Translations under genes and position numbers: made by a program | DNA from: Mycolicibacterium septicum DSM 44393 | GTDB taxonomy: Bacteria; Actinomycetota; Actinomycetes; Mycobacteriales; Mycobacteriaceae | Direction of reading: 5' to 3' | Assembly (NCBI RefSeq): GCF_000455325.1 | Contig: NZ_HG322951.1 | Coordinates: 1,308,536-1,372,535, forward strand | DNA length: 64,000 nt | In this document: positions 16,406 through 23,799 of the stretch, piece by piece | How the letters are laid out: every line of letters begins with the position of its first letter | Position numbering within the stretch: position 1 is the stretch's first letter | Notes under the pieces: generated by a model | What the model saw: the letters and a program-made list of their open reading frames with translations, nothing else | Databases searched by the model: none | What the model was told of the DNA's origin: nothing

Positions 16406-17611
16406 ATGACTCCCCTGACGGTCGACGCGTTGATCGATGTCGCTCTGCCCGCCGGCCGCCGGGTCGACGTGACGCTGCGCGACGGCCGAATCGAGTCGAT
16501 AGACGGCCACGGGCAAGCGGATTCGTCCGTCGCGGCTCCTGGGCGGCACGTCGTCGACTGCGGTGGCGCCCTGCTGCTGCCCGTATTCGTGGACGGCCAC
16601 TGCCATCTGGACAAGACGTTCTGGGGCGCGCCGTGGCAACCGCACCGTTCGTCAGGGTCGTTACGTGAGCGCATTGCCGCCGAGCGCGCACTGCGCGCCG
16701 AGATCGGAGTTCCCGTCACGGTTCGGGCCACCGCGTTGGCCGAGCACATGGTCTCGCTGGGCACAGGTCACGTTCGCTCCCACGTCGACATCGACCCCGA
16801 CGTGAAGCTCGCGGGCCTGCACGATCTGCTGGAGGTCCGGGAATCCCTGCGCGACAAGCTGAGTGTCCAACTGGTGGCGTTTCCGCAGAGCGGCGTCGTG
16901 ACCGCCCCGGGCGTACCCGATCTGCTCGACGCGGCCCTGGCCGAGGGCGCCGATCTCATCGGCGGGCTCGACCCGGCGGGGTTCGACGGAGATGTCGACG
17001 GTCAGCTCGACGTCGTGTTCGGGCTGGCCGAGCGTCACGGCGCGGGCATCGACATTCACCTCCACGACGGCGGCGGCGTCGGCACCCGGCAACTCTCGGC
17101 GATCGCCGAGCGGACGAAATCCCTTGGGATGGGCGGCAAAGTGACCGTCAGCCATGCGTACTGCCTCGGGCAGATCGATGAGGGCGAGCTCGACAAGATC
17201 GCGGCTGCGCTGGCCGCCGCGGGAGTTGCGGTGATGACCAACGGCCCGGCCGGGACCATGCCGCCCGTGCTGCGATTGCGTGAACACGGTGTCCTGGTGT
17301 TCGCCGGCTCGGACAACATCCGCGATGCCTGGTGGTCCTACGGAACCGGCGACATGCTCGAACGAGCCACGATCATCGGCCTCGAAGGTGGCCTGATGAC
17401 CGATGACGAGCTGGGGTTCGCGGCGTCACTGATCACCGACTCCGCCGCCACCGCCCTCGGACTCACCGATTACGGACTGCGGCCGGGTAACCGGGCTGAC
17501 CTGGTGGTCGTCGCTGCGGCCAACTCCGCCGAAGCGGTGGCCGGGCATCCTGAACGCCTGCTGGTACTGCACGGCGGGCGGGTTGTGCACGTGGCGGATC
17601 AGCTGTCCTGA
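16406..17611 (+). CDS. CodA-like cytosine deaminase / N-heterocycle amidohydrolase
   Basis: 401 residues of the metal-dependent amidohydrolase superfamily. Metal ligands are visible as H-x-H in VDGHCHLDKTF, then HLHDGG, SHAYCLG and the aspartate in FAGSDNIRDAWWSYG. HLDKTF and the SDNIRDxWxxYG block are typical of cytosine deaminase (CodA) and relatives such as AtzC/TrzN-like triazine hydrolases. The likely reaction is hydrolytic deamination or ring amide cleavage of a pyrimidine or related base. It is divergent from cynR and lies next to cyanase and a GuaD-like deaminase, so the product may feed cyanate or ammonia release. The exact substrate is not readable. Confidence 0.8.
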   Translation: MTPLTVDALIDVALPAGRRVDVTLRDGRIESIDGHGQADSSVAAPGRHVVDCGGALLLPVFVDGHCHLDKTFWGAPWQPHRSSGSLRERIAAERALRAEIGVPVTVRATALAEHMVSLGTGHVRSHVDIDPDVKLAGLHDLLEVRESLRDKLSVQLVAFPQSGVVTAPGVPDLLDAALAEGADLIGGLDPAGFDGDVDGQLDVVFGLAERHGAGIDIHLHDGGGVGTRQLSAIAERTKSLGMGGKVTVSHAYCLGQIDEGELDKIAAALAAAGVAVMTNGPAGTMPPVLRLREHGVLVFAGSDNIRDAWWSYGTGDMLERATIIGLEGGLMTDDELGFAASLITDSAATALGLTDYGLRPGNRADLVVVAAANSAEAVAGHPERLLVLHGGRVVHVADQLS

Positions 17612-17681
17612 CCACGCGAGGGGCGCGGAAACTGCTCGACATGCCGACAATTCGGCGGCCCGGTAAGGCAGGATCGTCAGC

Positions 17682-18794
17682 ATGGATCAGCTATGGGCTA
17701 ACCGTGCGGCCAGCGCCGAAGCTGCGATCACCCAACGGCACCTGACGAAGCTCTGGGGTCTGCCGGGCACCCAACTGGGTGTCGTGGCCTGGCCGGCGAC
17801 CAAGAAGTACCGCAAGTTCGGAACCTGGCACTACTGGTGGCAGGCGCATCTCCTGGACACGCTGGTCGACGCCCAGGTGCGTGATCCGCAGCCCGAGCGG
17901 GTAACCCGCATCGAGCGGCAGATCCGGGGGCACCACATCCGAAACAACTTGTCGTGGACCAACAACTATTACGACGACATGGCCTGGCTGGCCTTGGCCC
18001 TCGAGCGGGCCGGGCGGCTGGTCGGCGTCGAGAAATCGCACGCACTCAAGAAGTTGTGCGCACAGTTCGTCGATGCCTGGGTGCCCGAGGACGGCGGCGG
18101 TATCCCGTGGCGCAAGCAGGATCAGTTCTTCAACGCCCCGGCCAACGGTCCGGCCGGGATCTTCCTGGCCCGGTATGACGACCGGTTGCGCCGGGCCCAG
18201 CAGATGGCCGACTGGATCGACGACACCCTGATCGACCCGGAGACCCACCTGGTGTTCGACGGCATCAAAGCCGGCTCGATGGTGCGGGCGCAGTACACCT
18301 ACTGCCAGGGCGTGGTGCTCGGGCTGGAGGTCGAACTCGCGGTGCGTACCGAGGACACCCGGCACGCCGAGCGGGTGCGCCGCCTCGTGGCCGCGGTGGA
18401 CAAGGAGATGGCCACCGACGGTGTCATCAAGGGCGCCGGTGGTGGTGACGGCGGGCTGTTCAACGGCGTCACGGCGCGGTATCTGGCGCTGGTGGCCAAC
18501 ACCCTTCCGGGGGATACGGCCGAGGATCAGGCCGCGCGGGAGACCGCCCGCTCGGTCGTTCTCAAATCCGCAAAGGCGGCTTGGGACAACCGGCAGACCG
18601 TCGATGGGCTGCCGCTGTTCGGCGCGTTCTGGGACCAGACCGCAGAGGTGCCGGGGGCCGAGGGCCAGCAGGCGCAGTTCGTCGACGGCGCGGTCAACGC
18701 CTCGGCGATCCCCGAACGTGATCTGTCGGTTCAGGTGTCGGGTTGGATGTTGATGGAGGCCGCGCACACGCTGGCCGCAGGCGATGAGGAGTAG
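17682..18794 (+). CDS. Glycoside hydrolase family 76 (alpha-1,6-mannanase-like)
   Basis: 370 residues forming an all-helical (alpha/alpha)6 barrel. The GH76 catalytic pair is D98-D99 in WTNNYYDDMAWLA; other family blocks are GGGIPWRKQDQFFNAPANGP, YTYCQGVVLGLEVEL and GGDGGLFNGVTARYL. GH76 enzymes cut alpha-1,6-mannan backbones, and mycobacteria have such a backbone in lipomannan. There is no signal peptide or membrane segment at the N-terminus, so the protein is predicted cytosolic, which is unusual for GH76. The LLM oxidoreductase follows 3 bp after the stop, suggesting an operon. Confidence 0.85.
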   Translation: MDQLWANRAASAEAAITQRHLTKLWGLPGTQLGVVAWPATKKYRKFGTWHYWWQAHLLDTLVDAQVRDPQPERVTRIERQIRGHHIRNNLSWTNNYYDDMAWLALALERAGRLVGVEKSHALKKLCAQFVDAWVPEDGGGIPWRKQDQFFNAPANGPAGIFLARYDDRLRRAQQMADWIDDTLIDPETHLVFDGIKAGSMVRAQYTYCQGVVLGLEVELAVRTEDTRHAERVRRLVAAVDKEMATDGVIKGAGGGDGGLFNGVTARYLALVANTLPGDTAEDQAARETARSVVLKSAKAAWDNRQTVDGLPLFGAFWDQTAEVPGAEGQQAQFVDGAVNASAIPERDLSVQVSGWMLMEAAHTLAAGDEE

Positions 18795-18797
18795 GAC

Positions 18798-19706
18798 TTG
18801 ACCCAGGCACAGCGAGCCAGGATCGATTTTCCGTCCCGGATCGGGGTGTGGTGGGCCAGCGAAACCTGGTCGATGCCGGATGCGCAGGAGGTCGCCCGGG
18901 AGATCGAGGCACTCGGCTTCGGCTCGTTGTTCCTGCCCGAGGTCACCGGTAAGGAATGTCTGACGCAGTCGGCGGCTTTCCTGGCCGCGACTCAGCGTCT
19001 GGTGGTGGGCACCGGCATCGCCAACATCCATGTCCGGGTGCCGAGTGCGGCCGAGACCGGTGCGCGCACCCTCACGGCGCTGTATCCGGGCCGGTTCGTG
19101 CTCGGTCTCGGTGTCAGTCACGGGCCGTTGGTCGAACACGGTCTGGGCGGCGTCTACCAGAAACCGCTGGCCACCATGCGCGACTACCTGGACCGGATGG
19201 CCGCTGTCCCCGAACAGATCGAACCAGGCGTCGGCCGCCCGCCCCGCCTTTTGGCCGCACTGGGCCCGAAGATGATCGAGTTGTCCGGCACCCACGCCGA
19301 CGGCGCCCACCCGTACCTGGTGATGCCCGAGCAGACCCGGGTCACCCGCGACATCCTCGGTCCGGAGAAGTGGATCGTCTCCGAACAGGCGGTGGCGATC
19401 GGATCGACCGATGACGATCAGCTCCGCCGCGCGCACGCTCACCTGGACGTCTACAGCGGTCTGCCGAACTACCGGAACTCGTGGCTGCGTCAGGGGTTTG
19501 ACGAGTCCGATCTGGTGCGCGGTGGATCCGACCGGTTGGCCCGCGCGGTGGTGGGGATGGGGTCGGTCGACAGCGCGGCCAAGGCGGTGACGGCGCATCT
19601 GGACGCCGGCGCCGACCATGTCGTGCTGCAGGTGCTCGGTGACAACCCGATGGCGGACCCGCGCCCGGCGCTTCGTGAACTGGCCGGTGCACTCGGACTG
19701 AATTAG
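18798..19706 (+). CDS. LLM-class (probably F420-dependent) oxidoreductase
   Basis: 302 residues from TTG at 18798, three bases after the GH76 stop. It is a luciferase-like TIM barrel: EALGFGSLFLPEV, then RLVVGTGIANIHVRVPSAAE, then LYPGRFVLGLGVSHG, the block that marks mycobacterial LLM oxidoreductases. GHGPLV and the C-terminal DAGADHVVLQVLG support the TIGR03620-like F420 group. Cofactor F420 is likely because this genome encodes Fgd1 (54908-55918), which makes reduced F420. The substrate is unknown. Confidence 0.85.
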   Translation: MTQAQRARIDFPSRIGVWWASETWSMPDAQEVAREIEALGFGSLFLPEVTGKECLTQSAAFLAATQRLVVGTGIANIHVRVPSAAETGARTLTALYPGRFVLGLGVSHGPLVEHGLGGVYQKPLATMRDYLDRMAAVPEQIEPGVGRPPRLLAALGPKMIELSGTHADGAHPYLVMPEQTRVTRDILGPEKWIVSEQAVAIGSTDDDQLRRAHAHLDVYSGLPNYRNSWLRQGFDESDLVRGGSDRLARAVVGMGSVDSAAKAVTAHLDAGADHVVLQVLGDNPMADPRPALRELAGALGLN

Positions 19707-19730
19707 TCCGTGCGGCGGAACTGACGCGAA

Positions 19731-19778
19731 ACTGCGTACAGATCGCGATCCGGCGGGAAATCACGATCTGTAGGCAGT
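19731..19778. terminator. Hairpin between convergent genes, built from a repeated motif
   Basis: ACTGCGTACAGATCG (19731-19745) pairs with CGATCTGTAGGCAGT (19764-19778), 14 of 15 positions, across an 18-nt loop. It lies in the 103-bp gap between the LLM gene and the convergent LysR gene and could end transcription from both sides. A further copy of the motif follows at 19788-19805. There is no T-tract. Confidence 0.55.
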
Positions 19779-19809
19779 CTCGACGCGCTGTACGCGGTCT
19801 CGAGCCGGC

Positions 19810-20766
19810 TCAGCTCCACAGGGTCACGTGCACCTTGGGCCGGAATCTGGTGACGCCCACCCCGGTTCCCCGGATCATGGCCTGCGTGCAGCGCGGGGTC
19901 GTGATGAACCGCACCAGTTCGGACACGGCCGGCTGACGGGCCGCCGCGGGCAGGGTCGACGCGAACCATTCCCCGGCGATCTGCAGGCCCGGGCCCTTGA
20001 GCTGGACGAGCCTGCCACTGGTCAGGTCGGCCGCCACGGCGAACCCGATCGTCGGCATCACCCCGCCGACCCGGTGCACCTCCTCCAGGGCGGCCGCATC
20101 GCTCTGGAAGATTCGCTGCCGGGCCTCGGGAATCGCGAGGTGCCGCAACATGGTTGCGATCTCACCGTCGACGCTGCCGCCGGAGGGCCCGAGCGTCCAC
20201 TGCTGCTCCCGTAACTGAACCGGGCTCGGGGACCGTCCGGCCAATGGGCTGTCCGGAGTGGTCACCGTGATGATCTGGTACTTGAGGAATGCGCGCACCG
20301 CGAGCGTCGGATCATCGCCTCCCGGCGGCGGGCCCAGCGCGATGTCGATCGCGCGGGTGGCGATCAGGTCGGCGAAGCGGCCGGCCGGGTGGACACTGAG
20401 CTCGACCGAAAGATCGTCGGCGCGTGAGGAGAACAGCTCGATGAGTCCGGGCGCCGCGTGTTCGGCGAACGCGCTGGATGCCGCGATGCGCAACAGCCGC
20501 CGGCCGTGCGCGGCCTCGGTCACCTCGATGGCGGTCTGCTGCTGCAGGCCGAGGATCTCGACGGCGCGGCTGGCCAGGCGCAGACCACCCGGGGTGAAGG
20601 CCAGGCCGGCCGCGGACCTGGTGAACAGCGGATCGTCGAGTTCCTTGCGCAGCTGGGCGACGTGCATCGAGATCCCGGCGTCGGACATACCCAGTTCCTC
20701 GGCCGCGGCCCGCACCGAGCCCAGCCTCACGACCGCCGAAAACGCACGCAATTGCGCGGGTGTCAC
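19810..20766 (-). CDS. cutR: LysR-family regulator, CutR-like (Rv0377-like)
   Basis: 318 residues from GTG at 20766. The winged helix is AQLRAFSAVVRLGSVRAAAE, EELGMSDAGISMHVAQLRKE. The effector domain shows RLLRIAASSAFAEHAAPGLI and the LysR substrate-binding fold through to VSELVRFITT. It is divergent from the CO dehydrogenase locus, with only an NTF2-like gene and XdhC between. In Mycobacterium sp. JC1 a LysR protein called CutR, in this position, is needed for CO dehydrogenase transcription; by synteny this is also Rv0377. The link to CO dehydrogenase here is inference. The dyad at 22356-22375 is a candidate site. Confidence 0.75.
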   Translation of the reverse strand: MTPAQLRAFSAVVRLGSVRAAAEELGMSDAGISMHVAQLRKELDDPLFTRSAAGLAFTPGGLRLASRAVEILGLQQQTAIEVTEAAHGRRLLRIAASSAFAEHAAPGLIELFSSRADDLSVELSVHPAGRFADLIATRAIDIALGPPPGGDDPTLAVRAFLKYQIITVTTPDSPLAGRSPSPVQLREQQWTLGPSGGSVDGEIATMLRHLAIPEARQRIFQSDAAALEEVHRVGGVMPTIGFAVAADLTSGRLVQLKGPGLQIAGEWFASTLPAAARQPAVSELVRFITTPRCTQAMIRGTGVGVTRFRPKVHVTLWS

Positions 20767-20807
20767 GATTGAAGCCTAGAACGCCTCCTGAGATCTACGC
20801 TCGGACA

Positions 20808-21203
20808 ATGTTCTATCGGTGGTTGGTGCGGAAGCAGGCGATCGCACTCTGGGCGAAGCTCTCAGATCAGCGCATCGATGAGATACCGCTGGCCGAGGAC
20901 GTGCATTTCCAATATCTGGGGGACCACGCACTGGCGGTGGATCTTCATGGCGCCGATGCGGAACGGGCATGGTTGCGCGACAGGTTCTTTCGGAGCTTTC
21001 CCGACATCCGGTTCGAAGTGGAGGCGATGGTCATCGAAGGCGGCCCCTGGTCGACTCGTATCGCCACCAGTTACGCCGCGACCCGGCATGGCCAAATCGT
21101 CTATCGCGGTGTCAACGTCGGCCGTGTCGTATGGGGCAAGGTCGTCGAGGAGCGGATCCTCCCCGACACCCAGGCGCTGGCCGCGGCACTCGGCACGTTC
21201 TAG
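20808..21203 (+). CDS. NTF2/SnoaL-like small protein
   Basis: 131 residues from ATG at 20808. The pattern YRWLVRKQAIALWAKLSDQR ... EDVHFQYLGDHALAVDLHGA ... RSFPDIRFEVEAMVIEGGPW is the cone-shaped NTF2-like fold of the SnoaL/limonene-epoxide-hydrolase group. No catalytic set can be assigned. The frame is open upstream of 20808 but that part overlaps the divergent LysR start. XdhC starts 9 bp after its stop, so it is the first gene of the rightward CO dehydrogenase unit or of a short leader operon. Confidence 0.65.
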   Translation: MFYRWLVRKQAIALWAKLSDQRIDEIPLAEDVHFQYLGDHALAVDLHGADAERAWLRDRFFRSFPDIRFEVEAMVIEGGPWSTRIATSYAATRHGQIVYRGVNVGRVVWGKVVEERILPDTQALAAALGTF

Positions 21204-21212
21204 ATTGAAACC

Positions 21213-22361
21213 GTGAGGGATGTGCTGAGCACCTTGTTAGCGGTGTGGCGTGCCGGTGGCACCGCAGGTGTCGGGACTGTGGTGCGCACATTTCGGTCCG
21301 CACCGCGCCCCCCGGGTGCGGCGATGGTGGTCGCGCCCGACGGGACTGTCGCCGGGTCGGTGTCGGGCGGCTGCGTCGAGGGCGCGGTGTACGAACTGGC
21401 GACCGAGGTGATGGCGAGCGGTACCCCGGTGCTGCAGCGCTACGGCGTCAGCGACGACGACGCGTTCGAGGTCGGTCTCACCTGCGGCGGCATCCTCGAT
21501 GTCTTCGTGGAACCGGTGTCTGAGAAGACGTTTCATCAGTTGAGCGACATCGCCGACGACATCGAGGCCCATCGTCCGGTCGCGGTGGCCACGGTCATCG
21601 CCCATCCCGACGCGTCGTGGGTCGGCAGGCGTCTGGTGGTGCATCGCGATGCGGTCGAGGGCTCGCTGGGGTCCCTGCGCGCCGATGCCGCGGTCACCGA
21701 CGACGCTCGCGGGCTGCTGGCGGCCGGCCGCAGTGAGGTACTGACCTACGGTCCCGACGGTCAGCGCCGCGGTGAGGGCACGGAGGTCTTCGTCGCGAGC
21801 CACGCGCCGCGGCCCCGGATGCTGGTGTTCGGCGCGATCGACTTCGCGGCAGCCGTCGCCCAGCAGGGCGTGTTCCTGGGCTACCGCGTCACCGTGTGCG
21901 ACGCCCGGCCGGTGTTCGCGACCTCCGCGCGGTTCCCGACCGCCGACGAGGTGGTGGTGGACTGGCCGCACCGGTACCTGGCGGCCCAGGCCGAGGCGGG
22001 GGCGATCGACGCCCGCACGGTGATCTGCGTGCTGACCCACGACCCCAAGTTCGACGTGCCATTGCTGGAGGTGGCGCTGCGGCTGCCCGAAGCCGCCTAC
22101 ATCGGTGCGATGGGGTCGCGGCGAACCCACGAGGACCGCGTGGCCCGCCTGCGAGATGCCGGGATGACCGAGGCCGAGCTGGCCAGGTTGTCCAGCCCGA
22201 TCGGGCTGGACCTCGGCGGCCGGACTCCCGAGGAGACGGCGGTGTCCATCGCCGCCGAGATCATCGCCCAGCGCTGGGGAGGCGGCGGGCGGCCGCTGGC
22301 CCAGACCGACGGTCGCATCCACCATGAGCAGGGCGAACGTAGGGTGCAGCCGGCCAGTTAA
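21213..22361 (+). CDS. XdhC/CoxF-family molybdenum-hydroxylase maturation protein (Rv0376c-like)
   Basis: 382 residues from GTG at 21213. The N-terminal XdhC domain has GGTAGVGTVVRTFRSAPRPP and GTVAGSVSGGCVEGAVYEL; the C-terminal Rossmann domain has RMLVFGAIDFAAAVAQQGVF and AAYIGAMGSRRTHEDRVARL. XdhC-type proteins bind and protect the molybdenum cofactor, and help its sulfuration and insertion, for xanthine and CO dehydrogenases. It is immediately upstream of coxM. The final three codons overlap a 20-bp dyad that probably controls the cox operon. A second, shorter XdhC paralog lies downstream at 26207. Confidence 0.9.
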   Translation: MRDVLSTLLAVWRAGGTAGVGTVVRTFRSAPRPPGAAMVVAPDGTVAGSVSGGCVEGAVYELATEVMASGTPVLQRYGVSDDDAFEVGLTCGGILDVFVEPVSEKTFHQLSDIADDIEAHRPVAVATVIAHPDASWVGRRLVVHRDAVEGSLGSLRADAAVTDDARGLLAAGRSEVLTYGPDGQRRGEGTEVFVASHAPRPRMLVFGAIDFAAAVAQQGVFLGYRVTVCDARPVFATSARFPTADEVVVDWPHRYLAAQAEAGAIDARTVICVLTHDPKFDVPLLEVALRLPEAAYIGAMGSRRTHEDRVARLRDAGMTEAELARLSSPIGLDLGGRTPEETAVSIAAEIIAQRWGGGGRPLAQTDGRIHHEQGERRVQPAS

Positions 22362-22375
22362 GTAATCGCTTAACT
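22356..22375 (+). promoter_or_regulatory. 20-bp dyad upstream of coxM
   Basis: AGTTAAG-N6-CTTAACT is a perfect inverted repeat with 7-bp arms. It overlaps the xdhC stop and lies 41 bp before coxM, in the only real gap of the CO dehydrogenase cluster. It is a good candidate for the LysR (CutR-like) regulator or another dimeric repressor. Confidence 0.65.
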
Positions 22376-22401
22376 GACTGTTGACGCCGAGGTAAGTCGG
22401 G

Positions 22402-22417
22402 TGTGAGCTGGCTCACA
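22402..22417 (+). promoter_or_regulatory. Perfect Crp consensus site at the coxM start
   Basis: TGTGA-N6-TCACA matches the Crp (Rv3676-type) consensus exactly; the spacer extends the dyad (GTGAGC/GCTCAC). Its last base is the A of the coxM ATG, so binding would cover the translation start region. It may link CO oxidation to carbon or energy state through cAMP. Confidence 0.75.
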
Positions 22418-23319
22418 TGCAAGTTCCCGGCCCTTTTGAGTACGAACGCGCCACCAGCGTCGACCACGCGGTCGGCTTGCTGGACCGGTTGGGCGAGGAC
22501 GCCAGGATCGTCGCCGGTGGGCACAGCCTGCTGCCGATGATGAAGCTGCGCATCGCCAACCCCGAGTACCTCGTCGACATCAACGACCTCGCCGCCGAGC
22601 TCGGCTACATCTCTGTTTCGGGCGTCAGCTCCCCACTCCTGGTCCGCATCGGGGCGATGGCCCGGCACCGCCAGGTGCTGGAGTCGGATCAGTTGGCGGC
22701 GGTGTGCCCGATCTTCCGTGACGCCGAACGGGTGATCGCCGACCCCGTCGTGCGCAATCGGGGCACACTCGGCGGCTCGCTCTGCCAGGCCGACCCGGCC
22801 GAGGACCTGACCACCGTATGCAGGATTCTGTCGGCGGCATGCCTGGTCCACGGGCCGGCCGGCGATCGGGAGATCCCCATCGACGATTTCCTCGTGGGGC
22901 CCTACGAGACCGCGCTGGCTCACAACGAGATGCTGATCGAGGTGCGGATCCCGGTACGCCACCGCACCTCCAGTGCGTACGCGAAAGTCGAACGCCGCGT
23001 GGGGGACTGGGCAGTCACCGCCGCAGGAGCCCAGGTCACGCTGGACAACGGCTCGATCGCGGCGGCCCGCGTCGGCCTGACCGCGGTGAACGCCGACTGG
23101 GACGCGCTGCGTGCATTGTCGGATTCGTTGGTGGGCAAGCCCGCCGTCGAGGAGACCTTCGCCGACGCGGGTGCGGCCGCCGCGCAGGCCTGCGATCCGG
23201 TCAGCGACATGCGCGGCAGCGCCGACTACAAACGTCACCTGGCATCCGAACTGACCATCCGCACGCTGCGCACGTCCGTGGAGCGGATACGCAGCACCCC
23301 TGCGCTGGAAGGGAATTGA
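22417..23319 (+). CDS. coxM: CO dehydrogenase medium (FAD) subunit
   Basis: 300 residues. The FAD-binding motifs of the molybdenum hydroxylase medium subunit are present: RIVAGGHSLLPMMKLR near residue 30 and NRGTLGGSLCQADPAED near 112. The C-terminal CO dehydrogenase flavoprotein domain ends with SADYKRHLASELTIRTLRT. It passes electrons from the Fe-S subunit via FAD to the quinone pool. Gene order M-S-L is that of form I (true) CO dehydrogenases. In mycobacteria the gene is also called cutB; it corresponds to Rv0375c. The ATG at 22417 has no clear Shine-Dalgarno sequence and is overlapped by a Crp consensus site. Confidence 0.95.
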   Translation: MQVPGPFEYERATSVDHAVGLLDRLGEDARIVAGGHSLLPMMKLRIANPEYLVDINDLAAELGYISVSGVSSPLLVRIGAMARHRQVLESDQLAAVCPIFRDAERVIADPVVRNRGTLGGSLCQADPAEDLTTVCRILSAACLVHGPAGDREIPIDDFLVGPYETALAHNEMLIEVRIPVRHRTSSAYAKVERRVGDWAVTAAGAQVTLDNGSIAAARVGLTAVNADWDALRALSDSLVGKPAVEETFADAGAAAAQACDPVSDMRGSADYKRHLASELTIRTLRTSVERIRSTPALEGN

Positions 23320-23322
23320 GCC

Positions 23323-23799
23323 ATGCAGGTCAACATGACGGTCAACGGCGAAGCGGTCAGTGCCGAGATCGAACCCCGAATGCTGCTGGTGCACTTCCTG
23401 CGTGACCAACTGGGGCTGACAGGGACCCATTGGGGCTGCGATACATCCAACTGCGGCACATGTGTCGTCGACGTCGACGGAGAACCGGTGAAATCCTGCA
23501 CCATGCTGGCCGCGATGGCCTCCGGGCACACGATCCGCACGGTCGAGGGCATGGAGGTCGACGGTCATCTGGACCCCGTGCAGGAGGGGTTCATGCAGTG
23601 CCACGGACTGCAATGCGGGTTCTGCACCCCGGGCATGATGATCACCGCCCGTGCGCTGCTCGACCGCAACCCGGACCCGACCGAAGAAGAGATCCGCGAA
23701 GCGATCTCGGGTCAGATCTGCCGCTGTACCGGCTACACCACGATCGTGCGATCGGTCCAGTGGGCGGCACGTCGGGCTCATGAGGAGGCGAACGCATGA
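23323..23799 (+). CDS. coxS: CO dehydrogenase small (2x 2Fe-2S) subunit
   Basis: 158 residues. The plant-type 2Fe-2S cluster is held by C39, C44, C47 and C59 (HWGCDTSNCGTCVVD ... VKSC). The second cluster, in the helical domain, has QCGFCTPGMM and ICRCTGYTTI. This is the standard small subunit of molybdenum hydroxylases, moving electrons from the Mo/Cu site to FAD. It starts 3 bp after coxM and its end overlaps coxL by 4 bp (ATGA), so translation of the three subunits is coupled. Corresponds to Rv0374c/cutC. Confidence 0.95.
   Translation: MQVNMTVNGEAVSAEIEPRMLLVHFLRDQLGLTGTHWGCDTSNCGTCVVDVDGEPVKSCTMLAAMASGHTIRTVEGMEVDGHLDPVQEGFMQCHGLQCGFCTPGMMITARALLDRNPDPTEEEIREAISGQICRCTGYTTIVRSVQWAARRAHEEANA

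Noticed and set aside
17691-19619. 642-codon minus-strand frame
   Set aside because: Antisense of the GH76 and LLM genes, His/Gly/Arg-rich, no domain.
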